Source of the DNA: CBDFKK01 sp965248815
GTDB lineage: Bacteria > Pseudomonadota > Alphaproteobacteria > SMXP01
Reading direction: 5' to 3'
Length of the DNA stretch: 64,000 nt
NCBI GenBank assembly: GCA_965248815.1
Contig: CBDFKK010000006.1
Location: 186,001-250,000 of the forward strand
In this document: positions 56,389 through 64,000 of the stretch, in pieces
Layout: every line of letters begins with the position of its first letter
How positions within the stretch are numbered: the first letter of the stretch is position 1
The notes under the pieces: generated by a model
Told to the model about the DNA's origin: nothing
The model's input: only the letters and a program-made list of their open reading frames with translations
Databases searched by the model: none
Made by a program: the position numbers and the translations under genes

Positions 56389-57271
56389 TTACCAGGGCAC
56401 AGGGTTGCCATCCCATTTGTGAAACGTCCCGATGTCGTCGACTTTGAGCCGGTCGATCAGATCGATCATCTCACCGATGGCATGGCGCGGCGCCAAACCG
56501 CCAGCCGCAATCATGCGTTGATAGTTCTCAGGGACGGCTGAGGGATCTTCGGCGTTCAAATAATCTTCCGTATCCACGGTTCCCGGCGCAATGACTAGGA
56601 CAACGACGCCGCGGTCTTTGACCGCTTCGCCATAAGTGCGCATCAACATATTGAGTCCCGCCTTGCTAGCGCGATAAGACGGGGCAAGGGCGGACTGGGC
56701 CCGACCGATGGACCCCCCCGACTGAACTCATCGCTGCGATCTTCTTTTGGTCACTTGCCGCGACATGTTCGAGAAACGCTTCGGCGACATAGAGCTGACC
56801 GATGACGTTGACTTTGAGGATCTCCTCGAACCACGAGTAATCCATTGCGCCGAATTTATTCGGACTGAGGCGGAAGGTATTAATGGCGCCGTTTAAATTG
56901 AGAACATCGATCGGGGTGTCTTTGTATTTGGCAGCGAGAGCATCGACTTCTAAATAATCTGTGACGTCAAGCTCCTCGACAGTGACGTTCGAATATTGCG
57001 CGGCGAGGGACTGCAATCGATCAGCTTGTGAGGGATTGCGGCAGGTCGCAATGACAGTCCAGCCGCGATCCGCATAGTCGTTCACAAAGGCCAGGCCGTG
57101 CCCTTTGCTCGATCCCGTGACCAAAACCGTCGGGTCGTTGTTCTGAGCATGTGCAGTCATGGCCGTCATGTTAATCGGGGCAACCAGCGTCGACAAAATG
57201 ACCAGATAGAACGCAATGGCTGAAGTTGGGGTCCTGTCGCTGGAAAGGAGCCTTTGCAAGTTCATCGTCAT
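56389..57271 (-). pseudogene. Exported SDR paralogue 3, frameshifted
   Basis: Start ATG 57271 after GGAGGTATAAG. The first part (signal peptide to AHAQN, TGSSKGHG, LNLNGAINTFRL, KIAAMSSVGG) runs into a run of seven G on the coding strand (56713-56719); the frame then ends. The other frame gives the YRASK region, MLMRTYGEAVKDRGVVVLV and FHKWDGNPVPW. With one G fewer it is a full 293-residue SDR, very close to paralogue 2. Confidence 0.87.
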
Positions 57272-57407
57272 CTTATACCTCCAGGCCAAGCATAGGGCAT
57301 GGGTGCGCCGCTTGGGCAAGACGTGTTTTTTCATTGATCGTGCGGTGGCTTTTCGCGAGGATCTCAACCGAAATGACAACAAAGTCAGTGATTTGGAAGG
57401 GGAACCG

Positions 57408-58181
57408 ATGAGATTTACCGTTTATCCGATATTGGCCGCCGCTATGGTGGCGGTCTTGTCGACCGCGAGCTGGGCCATGTCCCGGTCTCCGGAAGCTCAA
57501 GAAAAAGTCTTGGTGGTGGGTGCCACTGGCGAGACCGGTTCTGAAGTTGTGAAAATTCTCAAACGTGACGGCGTTGGTGTAGTCGCGTTCGCGCGTGAGA
57601 CGTCCGACCGCACGCTGATGGATGAATTGGGCGTTGAAGTTGCGATCGGCGATGCGTTTGACAAATCCAGTATCGACGCGGTCGTGGCCGGCGGTGGCTT
57701 CACATCTGTCGTGAGTACATTGGGAAGCGGCTTTCGGGATGCCAAACGCGTCGACTTTGAGGGCAACAAAAATCTGGTAGATGCTGCGAAAGAGGCAGGC
57801 GTCGAACGTTTCGTCCTGGTTACGATGGTTGGTATTGGAGAAACGGTCGCGGCTGTTCCGGAAAATGTCCAGAAGATGTTTGCGGAACCGGTCAAACTGA
57901 AGACCCAGGCCGAAAATTATCTAAAAGAGAGCGGTCTCGACTACACCATCCTTCGTCCAGGGGGACTGCTATCAGAGCCTGCTACCGGTAACGGTTTTCT
58001 TACCCAAGATCCCACGGTTATGGGCATTATTCACCGCGCCGATCTTGCGCAATTAGTCGTCGAGGCCCTCAACGATGACTCTCAAATCGGTCAAACTTAT
58101 TCCACGTTCGATGCAAATAATTTGGGTGTACCGGATAACGAATTTATTCGGACAGGGATCCCGCCCGACGAGCGTGAGTAA
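57408..58181 (+). CDS. Exported NAD(P)H-binding protein (NmrA/SDR-a type)
   Basis: 257 residues from ATG 57408 (GGAAGGGGAACC). Signal peptide or anchor to about TASWAM. Then VLVVGATGETGSEVVKIL, an intact cofactor loop, and later LDYTILRPGGLLSEP. Divergent from the SDR array with 136 bp between, which may be a shared control region. The 3' end overlaps the end of the gene at 58144 by 38 bp. Confidence 0.83.
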   Translation: MRFTVYPILAAAMVAVLSTASWAMSRSPEAQEKVLVVGATGETGSEVVKILKRDGVGVVAFARETSDRTLMDELGVEVAIGDAFDKSSIDAVVAGGGFTSVVSTLGSGFRDAKRVDFEGNKNLVDAAKEAGVERFVLVTMVGIGETVAAVPENVQKMFAEPVKLKTQAENYLKESGLDYTILRPGGLLSEPATGNGFLTQDPTVMGIIHRADLAQLVVEALNDDSQIGQTYSTFDANNLGVPDNEFIRTGIPPDERE

Positions 58182-58578
58182 TCCGCTGGAACCGTTTCCG
58201 TACCGGCCAGGTGACAAGTTGCCAGGCATGCCAGGTCAAAAGACTAGCTGTGGCGATCCATAGGATCGTTAAGAATAGGTCTTGAGCTGTGAAGTCGCTA
58301 AGGCTTGCGGCGGCAGTCTGGCGTACTACGATTGCAACATCGCGTGCTATTGGCCAGCTCAAGGCAATGACGCCAGCCAACAGGAGATTGAAGGTGAGGG
58401 CGTAAAGCCCCCGGCTCCTGCCACGGAGATAGCCAAAAACACAGAAGCTCAACACCACGCCCAGCACGAGGGCAGCCGCTGCGACGAATAACGGTACGTC
58501 CCCTAACAAGCCGGTGAAGGCATAAAGAGCCAACAACATAAGTGCGATGGCGTACGCCGCGGCCGCATTACCCAACAT
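58144..58578 (-). CDS. Hypothetical four-helix membrane protein
   Basis: 144 residues, hydrophobic segments at about 5-25, 30-50, 60-80 and 100-122, basic C-terminus. Converges on, and overlaps, the NmrA-like gene. Not recognised. Confidence 0.65.
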   Translation of the reverse strand: MLGNAAAAYAIALMLLALYAFTGLLGDVPLFVAAAALVLGVVLSFCVFGYLRGRSRGLYALTFNLLLAGVIALSWPIARDVAIVVRQTAAASLSDFTAQDLFLTILWIATASLLTWHAWQLVTWPVRKRFQRITHARRAGSLSE

Positions 58579-58796
58579 GAAAAAACACGACTGAATTTAT
58601 CCCTAAGGCCATGCTAACCGGGGCTACATAGAAACTCTAGGTTCGTCATGAACTTATTTTGATCGGTTCAGCCTGAATCCGAAGGAGACTCGCTGTATTT
58701 CGGCCGTGACTGGCATTTCAGTGGTGGATCGTCATACCCTTGAATTCGGACTTTTTTGGCAACGCCCTCAGGGCAGCCTTATAGGGACCTTTAGCG

Positions 58797-60782
58797 ATGC
58801 TCATAATTCAAACGCCGTGGACCCCAGCGACCTCAAATACACTTTCTGATCTTATCGCTGGGGCGCTTCATCCCTTGGTCGAGCCTGGGCCACACTTGGT
58901 GGTGCTTCCCCACGGGGACGGGGACGAACATGATGCCCGTGCTGAAGGCGAAGTGACCGCTTTGTTGGCCAGGCTCGCCAAAGACAACAATGTGTATATC
59001 GGGGCGTCTGCTTATGTGAGGCCAGAAGGCGATGCAAATGTCCGCACCTTCGGGTTCCTCTTGGGGCCGGATGGCCAAGTGTTGCTACGGACCCCGAAAG
59101 TCATGCCGGATATCGGGGAGGGCTTTACAGACACGGCTGCTGAGACATTCCAGCCTGCGGCGCACGGCGTGGCGCGCACGCCGCTCGGTCAAATCGGCAT
59201 TTTATGCGGCGAAGATATCCTATCGCCTCATTTGGTTCGCACCCAGGTGTTGCGCGGCGCCGAAATCATTCTCAACCCGTCGCGGGAGCGCAGCGACGAT
59301 TTGCTCAACTCGCGTCTGCTCGCGCGCACCGCCCGGGCCTATGAAAATCTCGCCTATGTCGCTCTCGCGTCGGCGGACAGGGTCACCATCAAAGGCACGC
59401 CGCTCGCTCTGCCCTCCGTCTCGGGTCTTTACCCATATGCCGGCGCACCGTTAGTGGTGCAGGGGAGTGAAACGGTGTTGAACGCCGACTGCGACATTGA
59501 GGGTCTGCGGCGGCGGCGAGAACAAACGTTTATCAATTTTCCAGCCATCGTACGCATGAATCTCTATGCGCCTGGCTATGCAAAGGAAGCCTCGAGCCCT
59601 CAGGGCTCTCCGTCAACGCGGGATGGCTGGATTGCAGAGGCAAAGGCGCGAGTAGAAGCGCAAAGCGTGAGCGCCCGGCCTGATGCATGGGACAGCTATA
59701 GCGTTTTGCTTTGTCAACATGTGGTGCACCAATCCAAATCTCCCGATGATCTCGCCGGCAACCATCAAAAGAATCTCGATGACGGCTTTGAACTGGCCAA
59801 TAGCTATGGCACCCGTGCGCCGGGATTAAAGCTCATTGTGTTTCCCGAATTTTATTTGACGGGACCGGTCAGTCCGCTTGGACACAACTTGGGACACGTC
59901 GCCGACAAGCTTGGCGTCACCTTTCCCGGCCCGGTCATGGACCAGGTTGCGACTTTCGCCAGGGAAAGCAATTCTTATGTTGCCGGCGGCGTCTTCGAAT
60001 TCGATCCCGACTGGCCTGAGCGATTTTTCAATACGGCTTTCATTTACGACGATCAGGGCACGCTCATTCACCGCTACCGCAAGATTCATTGCGCCGACAC
60101 GCTCGGCTTCTTGCCGGTCACGACGCCGGGCAGCGTTTACGATCAATATTTGGACAAGTATGGCTACGAACATTTGTTTCCTGTGGCCGACACGGCAATT
60201 GGCAAGCTCGCGACTGTCATTTGTTTCGACAATAACTTCCCCGAAACCCATCGCGCCCTTACACGGCGCGGAGCGGAGGTGATTATTCATCCGACCTCCG
60301 AGCCCCATGGCGGACATCGAGCCGGCTGGGATGCGGCACGGCGCATGCGCGCGTTTGAAAATACGGCTTACGTTCTGACTTGCGGTCACGGCGGGGAATA
60401 TTTCTTGGCTGGTCGCGGCGTGCCAAGCGCCCGGGCGCGGGGCTATTCCAAGATCGTCAACTTTGACGGCTCAATTCAGGCTGAAGCTGACACCGCCGGA
60501 CAAGTGCCTTTGAGCGGCACCGTCGATCTGCGCAGACTTCGCAGGGCGCGTGCCGACATTAAAGCGAATATCAGGTTATGGGACGACGCGGTCGTCTACG
60601 CGGAAGAGTATGCAAAACCCAACCGCGGTTTGCGCAACAATATCTGGCCCGACGATCCCCACGGCAATCCCTATTACCAGGGCGCGGAGATTAAGAAGGT
60701 CCTTCAAGCCTATGTGAACGAAGGCATTTTTGTAGCGCCGGAGGGTGGGGGAGAGGCGCAGCCTGCAAAAGCCGCGGAGTAA
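58797..60782 (+). CDS. Two-domain carbon-nitrogen hydrolase (tandem nitrilase)
   Basis: 661 residues holding two nitrilase-type domains. Domain 1 (about 1-260) has Lys101 and Cys137 (ILCGEDI) but the usual Glu position is replaced (LPHGD, His39). Domain 2 (about 298-600) has the full triad Glu351 (FPEFY), Lys429 (YRKIHC) and Cys476 (VICFDNNF). Domain 1 is therefore probably structural or altered in activity. The C-terminal tail resembles the nitrilase at 27558. Such double-domain versions are rare outside glutamine-dependent synthetases. Confidence 0.85.
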   Translation: MLIIQTPWTPATSNTLSDLIAGALHPLVEPGPHLVVLPHGDGDEHDARAEGEVTALLARLAKDNNVYIGASAYVRPEGDANVRTFGFLLGPDGQVLLRTPKVMPDIGEGFTDTAAETFQPAAHGVARTPLGQIGILCGEDILSPHLVRTQVLRGAEIILNPSRERSDDLLNSRLLARTARAYENLAYVALASADRVTIKGTPLALPSVSGLYPYAGAPLVVQGSETVLNADCDIEGLRRRREQTFINFPAIVRMNLYAPGYAKEASSPQGSPSTRDGWIAEAKARVEAQSVSARPDAWDSYSVLLCQHVVHQSKSPDDLAGNHQKNLDDGFELANSYGTRAPGLKLIVFPEFYLTGPVSPLGHNLGHVADKLGVTFPGPVMDQVATFARESNSYVAGGVFEFDPDWPERFFNTAFIYDDQGTLIHRYRKIHCADTLGFLPVTTPGSVYDQYLDKYGYEHLFPVADTAIGKLATVICFDNNFPETHRALTRRGAEVIIHPTSEPHGGHRAGWDAARRMRAFENTAYVLTCGHGGEYFLAGRGVPSARARGYSKIVNFDGSIQAEADTAGQVPLSGTVDLRRLRRARADIKANIRLWDDAVVYAEEYAKPNRGLRNNIWPDDPHGNPYYQGAEIKKVLQAYVNEGIFVAPEGGGEAQPAKAAE

Positions 60783-60817
60783 ATCCGCGCTGGATCTTTA
60801 GTTCACGTAGGACTTCA

Positions 60818-61207
60818 ATGCAGCTCGATTCCAAAAGACTTTCAGAACCAATTTTCCAAGTAGACAGATGGCCGAGGGGAAAGCCGTTCTATTGGTTGTC
60901 CGTCACCATGTATTTGCTGTTTTTGTTGACGATTATTGGATTATTTCTGACATTTGACTATGCCTTCGCCATTGCGTTCTTGATCGCTGGTTACGCCGGG
61001 CACGTATTGGCCATCTTCTATCCGAGCAAAAGATGGAGCTGGAGCAAGTTCAAACGAGTGCGTAAACCTGAATCTCTTGGTTCTTTCATGTGGTTTAGTT
61101 TCCTCTACGGGGCAGGTCTAGTTTTCCTTGTAACCATAGGGTGCAACGAGCCGAACCAGTGCCAACCGGCCGCGAAAATCCAACTCTGGATTGATGCAGT
61201 TACTTAG
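60818..61207 (+). CDS. Small membrane protein
   Basis: 129 residues, three hydrophobic segments (about 24-45, 47-68, 90-107). GHVLAIFYPSKRWSW between segments. 36 bp after the nitrilase gene, probably co-transcribed. Not recognised. Confidence 0.6.
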   Translation: MQLDSKRLSEPIFQVDRWPRGKPFYWLSVTMYLLFLLTIIGLFLTFDYAFAIAFLIAGYAGHVLAIFYPSKRWSWSKFKRVRKPESLGSFMWFSFLYGAGLVFLVTIGCNEPNQCQPAAKIQLWIDAVT

Positions 61208-61316
61208 TGCAGATCAGCAATGCCATCAGTACCGGTTTTCGATTGCCTGTTCGACTGATCGCAGTAGCAGATTTAGGACCGCGGTGCACAATCTAGTTGT
61301 CTCTGCCGTTACGCGC

Positions 61317-61370
61317 ATGGATTACCGGATCATCTTGCTCGCTTGTCGCTCGCACGCGTCCGGCAATGAC
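61317..61370. repeat. Short REP-like piece
   Basis: TGGATTACCGG ... CCGGCAATGACAG resembles the right half of the element at 30009. The rest of this 300-bp gap shows no gene. Confidence 0.45.
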
Positions 61371-61508
61371 AGTTCGAGAAAACTACCGAAAGGGGAAACG
61401 TCCGAAGTTATTGCGTCGTACTTGCAACAACCCGTTCAGACTGGGGCTTGTACTTAGCTATTGAGGTCTGAATACTCGGAAGAGATTGGATCAAGAAATA
61501 CAAAAGCC

Positions 61509-62552
61509 ATGGACATTGAGATTGTTCTGGACTCGAATTTGACACCCGGACAAGTCGCAGAGATTGCCGTTGTTGCCGAAAAAGGAGGCATACGGACCTT
61601 ATGGCATGGCAATTTCGCAGGGACATGGGATCCGTTCGTGACCCTAGTGACCGCGGCCGAGGCTACCAGCAAGATCATGCTGGGTGCGCTGGCGGTCAGT
61701 CCCTACGAAATGCATCCGCTAAAAATCGTTAGTTCGCTCTTGAGCCTGAATGAAATCGCGAACGGCCGTGCCATCGTCGGCATTGGCGGAGGGGGTGCTG
61801 TGTTGGTCACGACTCAGAATCCGGGCGCGCACATAGATTACCGTAAACTGCGCGTTGTGCGCGGCGTCCGCGAGGCCATTGAGATCGTGAAAGCTGCGTC
61901 GTCGGGGGGGTTGATGAAGGCTTACGAAGGCGAACTATTCAAAGTTACGCGACCTTTAGATATGAGTTGGGTCAAGGCGGCGCCTGCGAAAGTGTTTGCC
62001 TGCTCCCAAGGGCCGCAAATGACGCGCATGGGTGCGCGGTTTGCCGACGGCATGCAGTTTGGCGACGTGACGATGCACAGGGTGCCCGAAATCATGGACA
62101 ACATTGAAGCGGGAATGGCGAAGCGGAAGCAGCCCGTAGAAGATTTCCGCATCGGCAATTATTGGGCCTGGCACATCAAGCCAGACCGGGAGAAATCCAT
62201 GTTCGAGGCGCGGCGCTCGCTCGTCTGGCGCGCCGAGCTGGTGCCCCCTTTTCACGGACTGAGCGACATCTTGAACGAAGAGGACGCTCAGCTGGTCAAG
62301 GACAACTTTCACAACTTCGCTAAGGCCTACTATACCGGCTCGGACAAGATCGAGGGCGTTCCCGACGCGCTGGTCGATTATCTGGTAGCGGCCGTAACTT
62401 CTTCCGGCGATTACGGCGACATCGATCATGAAGTGGAGCGCTTGAACGAATTGAAAACTGCCGGGTTTACAGATCTAGCGCTAAAGATCTTCGATGATCC
62501 CATGAACAGCGTGAAGCTGATATGCAAACGCGTCGTGCCCAAATTCACTTAA
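61509..62552 (+). CDS. LLM-class flavin-dependent oxidoreductase
   Basis: 347 residues from ATG 61509. Luciferase-like layout: GGIRTLWHGNF, TSKIMLGALAVSPYEMHPLKIVSS, and NGRAIVGIGGGG at the flavin-phosphate site, followed by EAIEIVKAA. Members use FMNH2 or F420; many act on sulfonates, alkanes or chelators. Cofactor type cannot be settled by eye. Confidence 0.87.
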   Translation: MDIEIVLDSNLTPGQVAEIAVVAEKGGIRTLWHGNFAGTWDPFVTLVTAAEATSKIMLGALAVSPYEMHPLKIVSSLLSLNEIANGRAIVGIGGGGAVLVTTQNPGAHIDYRKLRVVRGVREAIEIVKAASSGGLMKAYEGELFKVTRPLDMSWVKAAPAKVFACSQGPQMTRMGARFADGMQFGDVTMHRVPEIMDNIEAGMAKRKQPVEDFRIGNYWAWHIKPDREKSMFEARRSLVWRAELVPPFHGLSDILNEEDAQLVKDNFHNFAKAYYTGSDKIEGVPDALVDYLVAAVTSSGDYGDIDHEVERLNELKTAGFTDLALKIFDDPMNSVKLICKRVVPKFT

Positions 62553-62705
62553 CTTTCCAAATGGGCTTGATCGGGCAGATCAAGAATGTGCGGGAACGCT
62601 ATGCGGGCGAATAGAGTTTCGCTGTGCCGCGGGGCAGGGGATTTGCCTGGCCCGCTAGGACCATGGAATGGTGGTCAGGTAATTTGTCCCGCTGCATAAC
62701 TTTGT

Positions 62706-62839
62706 GGCCTACATTCTTCGAGACAAAACACTCGCATCGCTCGTGATTGCCTCAGGATAAGGATTAAGCTTGGCATGAATCCTCATGGTGAGGGCGACCC
62801 TGAACTTGTTTCAGGGGAGCGTCTCGAACCATGTAGGCC
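62706..62839 (+). repeat. Palindromic intergenic repeat, copy C
   Basis: About 134 bp, GGCCTACATTCTTCGAGAC at the left and CGTCTCGAACCATGTAGGCC at the right, with CCTCATGGTGAGGGCG inside. It lies in a 311-bp gap between two convergent gene ends (62552, 62864); no gene was seen in the rest of the gap. Confidence 0.8.
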
Positions 62840-62863
62840 CAAGCAGCGCGTGGCGACATCAAA

Positions 62864-63724
62864 CTAGGCGTCGGCCGCGCACTCACCGGCCTTGCAGCGC
62901 TCGATTTCATCCATATCCGCCGGCGGCGCTTTCCATAGTGGCGCGTATTCTTCGACGAAAGCGCGGATCGTCCCGGGCAACGTCTCAAAGGCGTCATAGC
63001 GATGGAAGTAAGCGTGCATGGTGCCGCGTCCTGGGGGAAAGCCTGGAGGCAAGGGAAAGTCGCCGGCCCAAACGCCATCATAAACAATCTTGTCGCCGAG
63101 ACGCCTTTCGATCCAATGATAAGTTTCCCACACCGGCTGCTCGCCGTTCCAGTCAATTGAGTACTGAGCGGGCGTTGTGAAAACACTCATGTCTTCAAAG
63201 TGTTGCACTTCGGTGTTCTGGCCGCCTGTGACCTCGCCGTAAGCGTCGCCTACGCCTTGCTCCGCGTACGAACTGAGTCGGCCGTCCTCGAGTCGTGTAC
63301 GGATGTGTTGGTAGGTATAATCGCTCAGCCACATGGGCGAGCCGTCGGGCAATTGAATCGCCTCTCCCGTCTGCGGATTGCGAAATACCATCAGCTTGCG
63401 GTTGAGCAAATGTACTTCCGGTTCGTCGGGGTTTGGGCGGTAAAGCCGGCCAACTTCATAGCCCTCTGTGCGGGCAAACATCTGGCCGCCCGGCACCGTC
63501 GTAAAGCCGCCCCAACCGTACCAAAACACGGGACCCCCAGTGCCATAGCGGCAATCGACGTAACGTTCAAAGTCGTCGCGGGAAAATCCGCCCGCGCTCA
63601 AACGGCCGTCGGGATGCCCCGTGCCGACGGTCTGCGTACCGCCGCGGTCCATAGCGGACGCCGGGTTTGCCGCAAGCGTGGCCATTGCCAATGGCAGTCC
63701 TTGTAGCAGCGTTCTTCGTTCCAT
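62864..63724 (-). CDS. DUF1838-like protein with leader (copy 3)
   Basis: 286 residues; GGGGAG in front of the ATG. Leader MERRTLLQGLPLAMATLAANPASA. Mature region shows FARTEGYEVGRLYRPNP, LLNRKLMVFRNPQTGEAIQ and a late YHWIERRLGD, related to DUF1838 but more divergent than copies 1 and 2. Two Cys at the end (ERCKAGEC). Confidence 0.65.
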   Translation of the reverse strand: MERRTLLQGLPLAMATLAANPASAMDRGGTQTVGTGHPDGRLSAGGFSRDDFERYVDCRYGTGGPVFWYGWGGFTTVPGGQMFARTEGYEVGRLYRPNPDEPEVHLLNRKLMVFRNPQTGEAIQLPDGSPMWLSDYTYQHIRTRLEDGRLSSYAEQGVGDAYGEVTGGQNTEVQHFEDMSVFTTPAQYSIDWNGEQPVWETYHWIERRLGDKIVYDGVWAGDFPLPPGFPPGRGTMHAYFHRYDAFETLPGTIRAFVEEYAPLWKAPPADMDEIERCKAGECAADA

Positions 63725-63872
63725 GATGTGGTCTCCCCTTTAAGAATTTAATTGGGCGAGAGTGTAAGCAAATTTGCCAGGGTGTGAAGCGGACTTGTTC
63801 TGCCTAACCGAATTTAGGTCCGCTGGAGTATGATAATATTTCTGGACGGAGATCCCGGTGGGAGAAGAAGAA

Positions 63873-64000
63873 ATGACAAACAGAACTATTGATCGCCGCT
63901 CGGCCTTGGCGCTCGCAGGAATGGCAGCCGGATCAGCGGCTATGGGAACCACTTCAGCCGAGGCTGCGACTCGGGCGCTCGATTTAGAGGACCCCCGCGA
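63873..64000 (+). CDS. Start of a Tat-exported protein, probably DUF1838 (copy 4, runs off the window)
   Basis: ATG 63873 after GGGAGAAGAAG. DRRSALALAGMAAGSAAMG is a Tat-type leader. The visible mature start ALDLEDPR matches DLDTPKG and DFNNPEE of the other DUF1838 proteins. Divergent from copy 3. Confidence 0.6.
   Translation, partial: MTNRTIDRRSALALAGMAAGSAAMGTTSAEAATRALDLEDPR

Noticed and set aside
59826..60389. 187-residue minus-strand open frame
   Set aside because: Antisense of nitrilase domain 2, which has the real catalytic motifs.
61191..61457. 88-residue open frame
   Set aside because: Covers a REP-like repeat and has no ribosome binding site; treated as non-coding.

Overview
The window reads as a chromosomal segment of a heterotrophic alphaproteobacterium. 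This is inferred from protein families (hybrid PAS kinases, MipA/OmpV porin, IorB-type molybdenum hydroxylase, DUF3237, DUF1838, EF-like intergenic palindromes) and from a Shine-Dalgarno region at 23531 that matches the complement of an alphaproteobacterial 16S tail. Base composition looks even, in the low-to-mid fifties percent GC by eye (not computed). I saw no rRNA, tRNA, CRISPR array or prophage.

Layout. 1-4.6 kb: the end of a hybrid sensor kinase, a convergent REC-only regulator, a sulfotransferase-like gene and a C-rich double-hairpin element. 4.6-15.7 kb: an MFS pump followed by a long minus-strand run (SDR, dienelactone hydrolase, M48 protease, TPR protein, a large exported protein of unknown function, Rieske oxygenase, DUF3237, an IorB-like molybdenum enzyme). 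15.8-22.5 kb: DUF1838, an exported SDR, a HAD phosphatase-like gene, a frameshifted PQQ dehydrogenase facing a cytochrome c, an alpha/beta hydrolase and an ASCH protein. 22.6-30.4 kb: a frameshifted arfB, a ParB-N protein, a tiny ORF with a super-Shine-Dalgarno, a frameshifted exported protein, an SGNH protein, an exported methyltransferase, an exported NmrA-like protein, a nitrilase and a CpeT-like protein. 30.5-39.7 kb: a Baeyer-Villiger-type monooxygenase, a serine hydrolase and a DUF4139 gene split by a fresh IS3-type element, then DUF1801 and ornithine cyclodeaminase-like genes. 39.7-49.4 kb: a heterodimeric ABC exporter, an MFS, DUF1838, exported NmrA and VOC proteins and DUF4389. 49.5-54.4 kb: a frameshifted beta-helix protein, MipA, nitroreductase, a GNAT gene broken by an IS3 remnant and a lone sigma region-4 protein. 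54.5-64 kb: three tandem exported SDR paralogues (one frameshifted), another exported NmrA-like protein, a two-domain nitrilase, an LLM flavin oxidoreductase and two more DUF1838 genes.

How the genes may work together (inference). The region is rich in oxidoreductases and hydrolases suited to breakdown of aromatic, cyclic-ketone, ester or nitrile/amide compounds (Rieske oxygenase, BVMO, IorB-like enzyme, PQQ dehydrogenase, dienelactone hydrolase, nitrilases, LLM enzyme), with exporters between them. The most unusual theme is that nine predicted Rossmann-fold, SAM-binding or VOC proteins, normally cytosolic, carry what look like cleavable signal peptides, next to four copies of the uncharacterised DUF1838 family, several with Tat-like leaders. 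This could be an undescribed cell-envelope enzyme set.

Decay and mobility: one complete IS with a 9-10 bp target duplication, one IS remnant with an adjacent deletion, three copies of a ~130 bp palindromic repeat at gene ends, and five genes each broken by a single-base indel, mostly in short homopolymers. These indels may be real or may be assembly errors.
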